DNA from: Rhizobiales bacterium PAR1
Lineage (GTDB): Bacteria; Pseudomonadota; Alphaproteobacteria; Rhizobiales; Beijerinckiaceae
Direction: 5' to 3'
Length of the DNA stretch: 64,000 bases
Assembly: GCA_002256205.1 (NCBI GenBank)
Contig: NKIW01000004.1
Location: 387,802-451,801 of the forward strand
The translations under genes and the position numbers were made by a program. Of this stretch, positions 52,603 through 61,299 are shown piece after piece; the stretch's first letter is position 1, and each line of letters begins with the position of its first letter. The notes below the pieces were generated by a model. The model was not told the DNA's origin, ran no database searches, and was given only the letters and a program-made list of their open reading frames with translations.

Positions 52603-54399
52603 TCAGAAACGGTCAGCGGCCAGCGCCATGATCGTGTCCGCACCGGTGGTGATCCGGGCGAGCTGGGCGGCGGTTTCCGGCAGCGTACGCTCCATGAAGA
52701 ACTTCGCAAGCGTGAGCTTGGTGTCGAGGCGGCCGGCATCGCCGCCGGCGCCAGAAGCCAGCTTCGCCGTGGCAGCCTTGACCTGCAACGCCCACATGTA
52801 GCCGAGGGCGACGAGCCCGAAGAGGTGCATGTAATCTGTCGAGCCGGCGCCGGCGTTATCGGGCTTCGCCATGGCATTCTGCATGAACCACATGGTTGCC
52901 TGCTGGAGATGACCAAGGCTCTTGCCGAGCGGAGCCAGATATGGCTTGAGCGCTTCATCGGCCTCGTTTGCCTTGATGAAGCCCTGCACTTCACCAAAGA
53001 AGCTCATCACGGCGCGGCCACCATCACGCGGAAGCTTGCGGCCCACGAGATCGAGCGCCTGAATGCCGTTCGCGCCTTCATATATCATGGCGATACGGGC
53101 ATCGCGCACGAACTGGCTCATGCCCCATTCCTCGACATAGCCATGCCCGCCGAACATCTGCTGTGCCGAGACGGCGTTGGCAAAGCCGGTATCGGTCAAA
53201 ACGCCCTTGAGCACCGGCGTCATCAGGCCAAGGTGGTCATCAGCTTCCTGTCGTGCCTTGGCATCCTCCGAGCGATGGGCAACATCACTCTTGAGCGCGG
53301 TCCAGAGCACGAGCGCACGCGCCGCCTCATTGAAGGCGCGGATCGAAAGCAGCGTGCGGCGCACATCCGGGTGAACGATGATCGGGTCCGCCGCCTTGGT
53401 CGGCTCCTTGGTGCCGGTCAGCGCGCGCCCCTGAAGGCGATCCTTCGCATAGGCCACCGCGTTCTGATAGGCGACTTCCGACTGCGCCAGCCCCTGAATC
53501 GCGACGCCAAGGCGGGCCTCGTTCATCATCACGAACATGGCGTTGAGGCCCTTGTTCTCCTGCCCGACGAGCCAACCGATGGCGCCGTCATGGTTGAGAA
53601 CACAGGTCGAGTTGGCGTGAATGCCCATCTTGTGTTCGATAGCGCCGCAAGTCACCGGGTTGCGTGCGCCGAGGCTGCCGTCCGCATTGACGAGGAATTT
53701 CGGCACCACGAAGAGCGAGATGCCCTTCACCCCTTCCGGCGCGCCCTCGATACGGGCGAGAACAAGGTGGATGATGTTCTCCGCGAGGTCATGCTCACCG
53801 GCGGAGATGAAAATCTTGGTGCCATAGATCTTGTAGCTGCCATCCCCCACCGGCACGGCCTTGGTCTTGATCAAACCAAGATCGGTGCCGCAATGCGGCT
53901 CGGTGAGGTTCATGGTACCGGACCACGGCCCTTCGATCATCTTCGGCAGGTACTTCTGCTTGATCTCATCCGAGGCATGGGTGTTGAGCGCGGCAATCGC
54001 GCCCATCGTCAGGCCCGGGTACATCGAGAAGGCCATATTGGCCGAGGAGGAAAACTCGTTGATGATCGCCCCGAGCGTATAAGGCAAACCCTGCCCGCCG
54101 TATTCTGGCTCGGCCGACAGACCGACCCAGCCGCCGCCAGTGTAGGCGTCATACGCCCCCTTGAAGCCCTTCGGCGTAGTCACCGAGCCATCCGCGTGGC
54201 GCGTGCAACCTTCGTTGTCGCCGCTCTTGTTCAGCGGGGCCAGCACTTCCTCGCAGAGCTTCGCGCCTTCCGAGAGGATTGCTTCGAGCATATCGGCGGA
54301 TAGATCGGAAAAGCCGGGCAGGTTACCGTGCTTCTCGATGCCAAAGACATCGTTGAGCAGGAAGCTGACATCCTCGACTGGGGCACGGTAGCTCGGCAT
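52603..54399 (-). CDS. acyl-CoA dehydrogenase, long form (about 600 residues)
   Basis: The 598-residue flavoprotein has GGWVGLSAEPEYGGQGLPY, the FAD segment MNLTEPHCGTDLGLIKTKA, GTKIFISAGEHDL and the catalytic Glu441 in MIYEGANGIQALDL. A C-terminal extension (about 450-598) is typical of the long subgroup that includes fatty-acyl and 3-methylmercaptopropionyl-CoA dehydrogenases. It makes the first oxidation of the cycle encoded with the two downstream genes. Substrate cannot be chosen from motifs; general fatty acids are the default. Confidence 0.93.
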   Translation of the reverse strand: MPSYRAPVEDVSFLLNDVFGIEKHGNLPGFSDLSADMLEAILSEGAKLCEEVLAPLNKSGDNEGCTRHADGSVTTPKGFKGAYDAYTGGGWVGLSAEPEYGGQGLPYTLGAIINEFSSSANMAFSMYPGLTMGAIAALNTHASDEIKQKYLPKMIEGPWSGTMNLTEPHCGTDLGLIKTKAVPVGDGSYKIYGTKIFISAGEHDLAENIIHLVLARIEGAPEGVKGISLFVVPKFLVNADGSLGARNPVTCGAIEHKMGIHANSTCVLNHDGAIGWLVGQENKGLNAMFVMMNEARLGVAIQGLAQSEVAYQNAVAYAKDRLQGRALTGTKEPTKAADPIIVHPDVRRTLLSIRAFNEAARALVLWTALKSDVAHRSEDAKARQEADDHLGLMTPVLKGVLTDTGFANAVSAQQMFGGHGYVEEWGMSQFVRDARIAMIYEGANGIQALDLVGRKLPRDGGRAVMSFFGEVQGFIKANEADEALKPYLAPLGKSLGHLQQATMWFMQNAMAKPDNAGAGSTDYMHLFGLVALGYMWALQVKAATAKLASGAGGDAGRLDTKLTLAKFFMERTLPETAAQLARITTGADTIMALAADRF

Positions 54400-54463
54400 G
54401 GCGTTTCTCCTCCCGCGGTTCGGTTGAACTCCCGCCGCGATTTATTGTTCACATATAAACTAT

Positions 54464-54479
54464 CTTGCCGCTTGGCAAG
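54464..54479. promoter_or_regulatory. palindrome CTTGCC-GCTT-GGCAAG upstream of acyl-CoA dehydrogenase gene
   Basis: A perfect six-base inverted repeat lies 65-80 bases upstream of the beta-oxidation operon. An imperfect palindrome GTTTATATGTGAAC (minus strand, about 54447-54460) is next to it. Both are candidate sites for a fatty-acid-responsive regulator. Confidence 0.35.
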
Positions 54480-54541
54480 TCCCTTTCTGCGCAGACCGAT
54501 CACATTCTGGTCAAAGCTAGCTGATTCTTGCGGCTATCCCA

Positions 54542-54573
54542 TAAAAAAGAAGGGCGACACTGCGCGCCGCCCT
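54542..54573 (-). terminator. rho-independent terminator after flagellin gene
   Basis: On the minus strand AGGGCG and CGCCCT form a six-base stem around an 11-base loop, followed by TCTTTTTTAT. It lies about 30 bases after the flagellin stop. Confidence 0.75.
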
Positions 54574-54601
54574 CCATTTTCGTCTGATTTTGCAGGAAGG
54601 A

Positions 54602-55765
54602 TCAGAACAGGCGAAGCACACCCTGCTGCGACTGGTTGGCGAGGCTCAGCGCGGTGTTCGCGAGCTGCTGACGCGTATTGAGCGTTACGAGCTTGGCCGC
54701 TTCCTCGTTCTGATCGGCCAGGACGAGGCTGTCTGCACCGGTGTTGAGGGTATCGACCATCGCGTTGGTGAAGTCCTGCCGAGTCTGCACCACCGAGAGG
54801 TTCGCACCGAAGGTCGAAGCCTGGCTGCGCAGCTTGGTGAGGCCCGAGGTCAGGTTGGTCAGCGCGTCGTTGATATCCTTGTCCGACTGGAAGTTGTTCG
54901 TCGACGCCGTGACACCCAGGCCAGCCGCGTTGAACTTCACACCCGAGATCGTCACCGAGGAAGTGTTCTTCTCATTGAACTGAACCTTGAGCGAAGACGA
55001 GTCGAGCAGGTTGGTGCCATTATAGCCCGAATCCGCCGCGAGCTGATCCATCTGGGTGCGGAGCGCATCAAACTGCGCCGCGAGATCCTTTCGGGTCGTG
55101 TTGGTCGTTGCGGCGCCATACGAAAGCGTGGTCGAGGAACCGAACACCGTCGAAAGGGTCGAGGCGGCGTCGTCGGTCGTGATGGCGAGAGCCGAGCCGT
55201 CGAGCGCTTCGACGTTCAGGTTGCCGTTCGAGTCGAGCGAGGCCTGAATCTTCTGTGCACTGCCGGTCGGGTTAAGGGTCGTGTTGGTGTTGATGCCGTC
55301 AACGAGGTTCTGCATCGTCGAACCGGCTGCCACCGTCAGAACCGCCGTACCATTGACCTTGATGATCTTGCCGGCGGTGAACGAGCCACCCGCAGCCGAG
55401 GTCAGCGTGGTCGCAGCCGTAAGACCACCCGGCGTACCGATGATCTTGTTGGTGGTCGAGGTCGACTGAAGCGCCTGACGGGCCGAACCCTGCGCGCTCT
55501 GGACCAGTTTGGTCAGCGCTTCGATGCCCTTGGCGGCAGCATCCAGCACCTTGGTGGCCTGGCCGATCGAGTCGAGCAGGCTCGAAAGATCGCTGGCGCG
55601 GTTGGAAAGTCCCGAGGCCGTGAAATAGCTGACCGGGTTGTCGATGGCGGAATTGACCTTCTTGCCGGTGGCAAGGCGAAGCTGCTGGGTCTGCTGCTGA
55701 TCCGTGATGGTCTGGAGAGCGGAGAGCGACTGACGCATGCCGGCAGAGAGAGCGATGGAGGCCAT
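54602..55765 (-). CDS. flagellin
   Basis: The 387-residue protein has conserved flagellin ends and a variable middle. The N-terminal D0-D1 region reads SIALSAGMRQSLSALQTITD and LATGKKVNSAIDNPVSYFTA. The C-terminal region reads LRSQASTFGANLSVVQTRQD, FTNAMVDTLNTGADSLVLAD and TALSLANQSQQGVLRLF. It polymerises into the flagellar filament after type III export. It stands alone here, without chaperone, hook or motor genes. ATG at 55765 has AAAGGTG upstream; an in-frame ATG at 55774 is less likely. Confidence 0.95.
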   Translation of the reverse strand: MASIALSAGMRQSLSALQTITDQQQTQQLRLATGKKVNSAIDNPVSYFTASGLSNRASDLSSLLDSIGQATKVLDAAAKGIEALTKLVQSAQGSARQALQSTSTTNKIIGTPGGLTAATTLTSAAGGSFTAGKIIKVNGTAVLTVAAGSTMQNLVDGINTNTTLNPTGSAQKIQASLDSNGNLNVEALDGSALAITTDDAASTLSTVFGSSTTLSYGAATTNTTRKDLAAQFDALRTQMDQLAADSGYNGTNLLDSSSLKVQFNEKNTSSVTISGVKFNAAGLGVTASTNNFQSDKDINDALTNLTSGLTKLRSQASTFGANLSVVQTRQDFTNAMVDTLNTGADSLVLADQNEEAAKLVTLNTRQQLANTALSLANQSQQGVLRLF

Positions 55766-55856
55766 GTGAGGCACCTTTCTGGCTTAGATCCAAGGCGGAA
55801 TGCACTTGGTATTACCACTCTAGGTTGCAATTTCCTAATTAAACGTTTCGATTGCG

Positions 55857-55876
55857 TACGTGTTTTTTTGCACGTA
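55857..55876. promoter_or_regulatory. hairpin TACGTG-N8-CACGTA in flagellin promoter region
   Basis: A perfect six-base inverted repeat with a T-rich loop lies about 90 bases upstream of the flagellin start, in an AT-rich gap of 222 bases. It could be an operator or a terminator-like element; no sigma28 consensus was recognised. Confidence 0.3.
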
Positions 55877-55987
55877 TTGATTGTGCATCTGATTGATTCT
55901 GTTTTGGACCCAACCCTTGTATTCAATTTCGTATTTCTCCACCCCTCGCTCCCCATGAGCATACCTGAACCTATCAGGAGCTATTCC

Positions 55988-56182
55988 ATGAATGACCGCG
56001 CTGCTGTCAAAAGCATTTTAGACACTCTCTTTCTCATAAAAGCACAATTGCACGATGACGAAACAGCGTTGCTTCGCTCGATCTTGTCTATCGCCATCAT
56101 GGAATCAGAAGATTTGCTTGAGGATTATTCGAAAAATATCGACGCTTCCGTTGAACGGCCGCGCCGCGCGGGCAAGCGTTAG
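55988..56182 (+). CDS. small hypothetical protein, 64 residues
   Basis: The reading frame starts at an ATG with CAGGAG eight bases upstream and encodes an acidic, helical protein (SILDTLFLIKAQLHDDETAL, LEDYSKNIDASVERPRRAGK). I do not recognise the family. The sequence is more AT-rich than its neighbours. It is divergent from flagellin, so a motility-linked regulator or chaperone is possible but unproven. The same frame stays open far upstream across the flagellin gene on the opposite strand; that part is an artefact of codon bias. Confidence 0.5.
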   Translation: MNDRAAVKSILDTLFLIKAQLHDDETALLRSILSIAIMESEDLLEDYSKNIDASVERPRRAGKR

Positions 56183-56306
56183 ATCTTTCGATCCCGCTGG
56201 ACATCGCCTTGCGATGCGAGCCTTCCTTGCCAAAAAACTAAACCTTGGCGTGCATTCGGCAAATTTTGCCGCCCATCGGCAAACAAGGACAGAATTAACC
56301 GGGTCA

Positions 56307-56322
56307 TTAACGCCATATTTAC
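56307..56322 (+). promoter_or_regulatory. near-consensus CtrA-type box TTAA-N7-TTTAC
   Basis: TTAA CGCCATA TTTAC differs from TTAA-N7-TTAAC at one position and lies 121 bases upstream of the PodJ-like gene. An overlapping TTAA-N8-TTAA precedes it. The assignment is weak. Confidence 0.3.
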
Positions 56323-56442
56323 CATAACGCGGAAAAGCTCTCCCGAGCGACAAAGCACTGATTCCGCCCCGGCTGATTCAGTGCCGACTCGCCAAATCAA
56401 GAGGTGGCCGCGACATCGCGGCAACGGGAAGCGGGTCCGGAA

Positions 56443-59400
56443 ATGGCGAATGCATTGCCGTGGAGTGTGCGGGGAATCGATCCTGATATCCGGGAACAAG
56501 CGGTGGAAGCTGCTCATCGTTCCGGGATGTCGGTCGGCCAATGGCTGAATCAGGTTCTCGCCGGAAATCTCGACGAAGACGAATTCGACGAGCCCCCGCC
56601 CAGCGCCCGCACCCGTCGGCAACCTGCCCGCAAGGTGCGCCGGATTGACGAGTTGAACGAGCGCCTTGAGCGCCTCGGCCAGCAGCGCACCATGACGGCT
56701 GCACACCGCTTCGCTGATCAGGATAATGACAACGCGCCGGTTCTCGATCTCCTGGAAAACGCCGTTCAGGCCATTGAACGGATCGAAAAGCGGACCGTTC
56801 AGCCCAAGATAGCCGCATCCCAGCCTGTCGAAGCGCCTCTCGATCCGGTCGCGGAGTCGATCCGCGTGCTGGAACGCAAACTCACCGCGCTGGTGGGCGG
56901 ACGTGCTGAACAGCCGAATGCCCAAAGCGCCATCGAGCAGCGCCTGAACGGGCTTGTCTCGGCGCTTGACCACTTGCAAACTCAGGGCGTGCCTGCGCGC
57001 TCAAGCATGAGCGCCGCTCCGACGCGCGCCCTTGTGGATGAAGATCCGGCGTTCTCGCGGGCGCTGGCCGAGATCGAGGCACGGCGTCGCAATCTGGACG
57101 GCGAATCAGCAGATGGCTTCGCCTCTGCGAATATGCGTCATAATGCTGCATCTACGGCGAATTCGCCTGCCGGGAATGCGCATATCGAGTCGATGCGGGA
57201 CCAGCTCTCCCAGCTCGTTTCCCGTATTGATGAGTTGCGTGCCGAGCCCAAGCCCGACAACAGCCACCTGCAGACCAGCCTCGAAGACCTTGCCTCGCGC
57301 ATTGACCAGTGGCGCACCGAGCCGCGCCCGGAAGCGCGCAAGCTTCAGTCGCGCCTCGATGAACTGGCGACCCGGATCGACGAATGGCGCGGTCGCCCGC
57401 AGGACGATATCGCGGCAATCCGCAATGAACTCGCAACCCTCGCCGCCTCGATCGAGCGCCTGTCGCCGCAGCGTCTTGTCGGCATGGTTGAAGATGCGAT
57501 GTCCGGCGTCGCGGACAAAGCCTTCCGCGCCTATCGCGACGGCCTGCCAGACCGGCTCATGGAACCGCTGGAGCGTGTGCATGAGGATGTTCGCGCCGTG
57601 CTGCGCGAGGTTGTTTCGACGCGCGGCAGTGACCGGCTGACGCAGGAAGTCGGCAACATTGCGCGCAGGCTCGATCTTCTGTCCTCGCAGGGGCCTGACC
57701 CTGCCCGTCTTGACGATATCGCCCGCGAGACCGAGGCGATCAAGGCGCTGGTCGGTCAGGCGCTGCGCGCACAACCGCTCGAAGGTCTGGCACACCAGAT
57801 CGAAGCGCTGGGCAAGCAACTCGAGAAATTCCAGCGCGGCGCCAAAGGCAGCGATGACCGCAGCGTTCTCGATGCGATCCGCGATGTCAGCGACCGCGTC
57901 GAGCGCATCGATCCGGCCGTGACGCTGGCCGCGATCGAGAGCAAACTTTCCGCCATCGGCAATGTTGAGGTGAAGCTCGCCGCCATCGGTTCGATGGAAG
58001 ACAAGCTGACTGAAATCGCGCGCGGCATGAAGAAGCTCGCGAAAGATTCGCAGCCGTTGCCGCAACTCGACACCATTGCCGAGCGTCTTGAGCGCATCGA
58101 CCGCGTGCTCGACAACACCCGCGAAACCCCGCTCGCCGGCCTTGATACGCTGGCCGACCGGCTCGACAAGATCGGATCTTCGCTGGACCGCGTGGCGAGC
58201 CACAAGCCGCAGGACAACCACAACGCCCTGATCGGCATGATCGAGCGCCTCTCTGAACGGATGGAGCAGGTCCAGACCGCGCCGCCGGTCGCACACGATC
58301 AGCAGGATGCGCTGGTCACCATGCTCGAACGCCTCTCTGACCGGATGGACTCCGTTCAGAACACCACGGGGGATTCGGCGGCGTTTGATGCTCTTCAGGA
58401 TGAAATCGCCCGCCTTGCCAAGCGCATGGAGCAGGTCGGCGGTGCGCCTTCCGGACTCGACAACATCGAGCGGAACGTCTCCGATCTTTTCCACCAGTTC
58501 GATCAGGCCCGTCGCGACATGCGGGAAATGGCTGAAATGGCGGCGACAAAGGCCGCGCAGGAAGCCGTCCGCCACGCCGCGAAGGACGAAAGCAGCGACA
58601 CGCTGGCCGCTGAGGGCCTCCTGCTGATCAAGCGGGATCTCAACGAGTTCAAAACCAACCAGAGTGAGGCAGAGCGTCGCACACGCGGCACGCTGGAAGC
58701 GCTTCATTCCACGCTGGAGACTCTGGTCTCCCGCCTTGGCGAAATCGAGACGCGCGAACGTGTCGCACCGGCTTTGCCGCCGCGCGCGGACATTCGCGCC
58801 GAGACGTCCATGACGGCACAGCGCCCTGCATCGCAGTCGCAGCAGCCGGCACGTCCCGCACCCACCTTTGAGCCGGCGACGCGCCCTGCCGCCCAACCCG
58901 CGGTGATCGATGATTCAATGGCGGATCTGCCGCTTGAGCCAGGCATGCGGCCGGGTCAGGCCGACAATGATGGCGCGCTTTCAACCGATCCGCGTTCGAA
59001 CTTCATCGCTGCAGCCCGGCGCGCGGCCCAGGCGGCGGCGGACCGTAGCCAGGCAGCGCTCGAGGATGAAAAGCCTGCCGGCAAACCCGGTAAGCCCGTA
59101 CGCGGTGCCAAGACACCCGCTGTGAAGGATGTCGGAGCTGGCACCACCAGCTTCATCCTCCGTGCGCGTCGTCCGATCCTGCTCGGCCTTGCGGCCGTTG
59201 TCTTCTCACTCGGCGCCCTCAAGGTTGTCTCCAACCGGAACGCTGCGGGGATCGATTCGCTCCCTGCCAAGACCGACCGGCCCGGCGTCACTAGCCCGAA
59301 CGGCTCGGGCGAAGCGGAAGGGCCGCAAACCACCGGCTCTATCGTAAAGCCACCACAGGCTGCGGAAAAGTCACCGCAAGCTGGCGAAGCGCAGACGATT

Positions 59401-60246
59401 CCGAACAACGGAATCGCCATTCCGTCGATCGGTCAGGCCGGTGTCGGAACAACATTCGACACCTCCGGCAAACGCGGGCAGCGCCTCTCGGATACCAGCG
59501 CGATCTCGCAGACCGATCCTCTGACCGTTGGCAGCATCGGCGCCGATGGCTCTGCCCGTCCGATCGAGACCGGTCGCGCCGCCATCACCGAACTTATGGG
59601 CATGACGTCGCTCAAGCCGCAGGATCGTCTGCGCGAGGCCGCCCTCGACGGCAATGTCGCGGCCCTGTTCGAGATCGGTTCGCGCTATGCCGACGGCAAG
59701 GGGATGCCGCGCGATGCCAAGCTCGCTGCGCGCTGGTTCGAGCAGGCCGCGGCTGCCGGGCATGGCCCGTCGCAGTATCGCCTCGCGAGCCTCTATCGCG
59801 AGGGCAAGGGCGTTCCGAAGGACTCGACCCTCGCCTTCCAGTGGTTCGACCGCGCCGCAGCACAGGGCCATGTGCTGGCGATGCACAACGCCGCTGTTCT
59901 CCTCGCGGAAGGCGTGCATGGTGCGCCCGATTACGCCGGTGCGGCGCTCTGGTTCAAGCGCTCGGCGGAATACGGCATCAAGGACAGCCAGTTCAACGTG
60001 GCGATCCTTTTTGCCCGCGGTCTCGGCGTCAATCAGGATCTCGGCGAATCCTATCGCTGGTTCGCGATTGCCGCTCTCCAGGGCGATCAGGATGCGACCA
60101 AGAAGCGCGACGATATCGCCGCGCGGCTGACCAAGGAACAGCTTGCCAAGGAAATGGAGCGGGTCAAGGCCTTCAAGCCGAACAAGGCCAACCCTGCCGC
60201 CAACGATGCGGGCTCCTGGGAAAAATTCGCGGCAAAGACCAACTGA
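56443..60246 (+). CDS. podJ: PodJ-like polarity protein: coiled coil, membrane segment and Sel1 repeats
   Basis: The 1267-residue protein begins MANALPWSVRGIDPDIREQA, a short domain common to this group. It continues through a very long cytoplasmic region rich in heptad-like repeats (LASRIDQWRTEP, ERLSERMEQVQ and many related segments). One membrane segment lies near residue 907-930 (RPILLGLAAVVFSLGALKVV). The periplasmic tail carries four Sel1 repeats at about 1066-1212 (ADGKGMPRDAKLAARWFEQA, REGKGVPKDSTLAFQWFDRA and two more) and lacks a peptidoglycan-binding domain. PodJ organises a cell pole and flagellum or pilus placement. The gene symbol rests on architecture, not on sequence comparison. 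Confidence 0.75.
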   Translation: MANALPWSVRGIDPDIREQAVEAAHRSGMSVGQWLNQVLAGNLDEDEFDEPPPSARTRRQPARKVRRIDELNERLERLGQQRTMTAAHRFADQDNDNAPVLDLLENAVQAIERIEKRTVQPKIAASQPVEAPLDPVAESIRVLERKLTALVGGRAEQPNAQSAIEQRLNGLVSALDHLQTQGVPARSSMSAAPTRALVDEDPAFSRALAEIEARRRNLDGESADGFASANMRHNAASTANSPAGNAHIESMRDQLSQLVSRIDELRAEPKPDNSHLQTSLEDLASRIDQWRTEPRPEARKLQSRLDELATRIDEWRGRPQDDIAAIRNELATLAASIERLSPQRLVGMVEDAMSGVADKAFRAYRDGLPDRLMEPLERVHEDVRAVLREVVSTRGSDRLTQEVGNIARRLDLLSSQGPDPARLDDIARETEAIKALVGQALRAQPLEGLAHQIEALGKQLEKFQRGAKGSDDRSVLDAIRDVSDRVERIDPAVTLAAIESKLSAIGNVEVKLAAIGSMEDKLTEIARGMKKLAKDSQPLPQLDTIAERLERIDRVLDNTRETPLAGLDTLADRLDKIGSSLDRVASHKPQDNHNALIGMIERLSERMEQVQTAPPVAHDQQDALVTMLERLSDRMDSVQNTTGDSAAFDALQDEIARLAKRMEQVGGAPSGLDNIERNVSDLFHQFDQARRDMREMAEMAATKAAQEAVRHAAKDESSDTLAAEGLLLIKRDLNEFKTNQSEAERRTRGTLEALHSTLETLVSRLGEIETRERVAPALPPRADIRAETSMTAQRPASQSQQPARPAPTFEPATRPAAQPAVIDDSMADLPLEPGMRPGQADNDGALSTDPRSNFIAAARRAAQAAADRSQAALEDEKPAGKPGKPVRGAKTPAVKDVGAGTTSFILRARRPILLGLAAVVFSLGALKVVSNRNAAGIDSLPAKTDRPGVTSPNGSGEAEGPQTTGSIVKPPQAAEKSPQAGEAQTIPNNGIAIPSIGQAGVGTTFDTSGKRGQRLSDTSAISQTDPLTVGSIGADGSARPIETGRAAITELMGMTSLKPQDRLREAALDGNVAALFEIGSRYADGKGMPRDAKLAARWFEQAAAAGHGPSQYRLASLYREGKGVPKDSTLAFQWFDRAAAQGHVLAMHNAAVLLAEGVHGAPDYAGAALWFKRSAEYGIKDSQFNVAILFARGLGVNQDLGESYRWFAIAALQGDQDATKKRDDIAARLTKEQLAKEMERVKAFKPNKANPAANDAGSWEKFAAKTN

Positions 60247-60252
60247 TCTAAA

Positions 60253-60282
60253 CCTCGCGTGTTGACCTTGTCGCACGCGAGG
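60253..60282 (+). terminator. hairpin after PodJ-like gene
   Basis: CCTCGCGTG (60253-60261) pairs perfectly with CACGCGAGG (60274-60282) around a 12-base loop, seven bases after the stop. No T-run follows. A second small stem (CCTCC-AGAGC-GGAGG) lies near 60330. Confidence 0.55.
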
Positions 60283-60372
60283 GCCACAAGGCAGACACTA
60301 CCGGGCACGCTCGGGACCAAGAGCCCGGCCTCCAGAGCGGAGGTTTGAGCGAGACCTTGGGGGCACTGTCCA

Positions 60373-61299
60373 ATGCAGCTCTACCTCCCGATTGCCGAAC
60401 TGCCCCTCAACCTGTTCCTGCTTCTCGGAATGGGCGGTGCTATCGGGTTCATTTCCGGCATGTTCGGGGTGGGCGGTGGGTTCCTGCTGACCCCACTGCT
60501 GATTTTCGTCGGTGTGCCGGCGCCGGTCGCCGTTGCGACCTCCTCGGTCCATATCGCCGCCTCTTCGGTCACTGGTGCGCTGAACTACTGGCGACGCAAT
60601 GCGCTTGATGTGAAGCTCGGCTCGGTTCTGGTCTCCGGCGGTCTGGTCGGCACAGTGCTCGGCGTGATCTTCTTCAACCAGATGCGCCGGCTCGGCCATC
60701 TCGATCTCGTCATCACGCTCTCCTATGTCACCTTACTGATGTCGGTCGGCTGCCTGATGTTTGTCGAATCGATCGGCGCGATGATCGATACCCGGCGCGG
60801 GCGGAGTGTGGCGCTCCGCAGCCCCGGCGAGCATCGCTGGTATGAACGGCTGCCATTTCCGATGCGGTTTCATCGCTCGAAAATGTCGACCAGCGTCATT
60901 CCCCTGATCGCGCTCGGGGTCGTCATCGGCTTCATCGGCACGGTGCTTGGCATTGGTGGCGGCTTTCTGGTCGTTCCGGCGCTGATCTACCTCTTCCGGG
61001 TACCCACCTCGGTCGTCGTCGGCACCTCGCTGTTCCAGATTCTTGTAACGATGCTGGTCGCGACTTTCCTGCATGCCACCGTCTCGCAGGCGGTTGATGT
61101 GCTTCTGGCCTTGACGCTTGTCGTCGGCGGGGTGATCGGTGCTCAATTCGGTGCGCGGGCGGGGCAGGGCCTCAGGGGCGAGCATTTCCGCCTACTGCTG
61201 GCACTGTTGATTCTGCTGGTCGGTATCCGGTTCGCCTTCGACATCATCGCCGATCCGAATGATCGCTATTCGATCAATGCCACGGAGCTGGAACGATGA
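60373..61299 (+). CDS. TauE/SafE-family sulfite/sulfonate exporter
   Basis: The 308-residue membrane protein is an internal duplication. The first half has GFISGMFGVGGGFLLTPLLI and the second GFIGTVLGIGGGFLVVPALI, each followed by a conserved proline/serine helix (VATSSVHIAASSVTGAL, VVGTSLFQILVTMLVAT). TauE/SafE proteins export sulfite, sulfoacetate or related anions. The stop overlaps the next gene by four bases. The window also encodes a Sox set, but about 42 kb away, so a functional link is only possible. Confidence 0.9.
   Translation: MQLYLPIAELPLNLFLLLGMGGAIGFISGMFGVGGGFLLTPLLIFVGVPAPVAVATSSVHIAASSVTGALNYWRRNALDVKLGSVLVSGGLVGTVLGVIFFNQMRRLGHLDLVITLSYVTLLMSVGCLMFVESIGAMIDTRRGRSVALRSPGEHRWYERLPFPMRFHRSKMSTSVIPLIALGVVIGFIGTVLGIGGGFLVVPALIYLFRVPTSVVVGTSLFQILVTMLVATFLHATVSQAVDVLLALTLVVGGVIGAQFGARAGQGLRGEHFRLLLALLILLVGIRFAFDIIADPNDRYSINATELER

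Noticed and set aside
49064-54399. Dimethylsulfoniopropionate (DmdC-type) role for the long acyl-CoA dehydrogenase
   Set aside because: The subgroup includes such enzymes, but the neighbours are ordinary beta-oxidation genes and no dmdA, dmdB or dmdD homologue is present.
54590-55987. Open plus-strand frame across the flagellin gene leading into the 64-residue protein
   Set aside because: It is antisense to flagellin and arginine-rich without domain features. Only the end from 55988 has a good ribosome site.
56294-56310. TTAA-N8-TTAA as a second CtrA box upstream of the PodJ-like gene
   Set aside because: The spacing is eight, one more than the consensus seven. The overlapping TTAA-N7-TTTAC was listed instead with low confidence.
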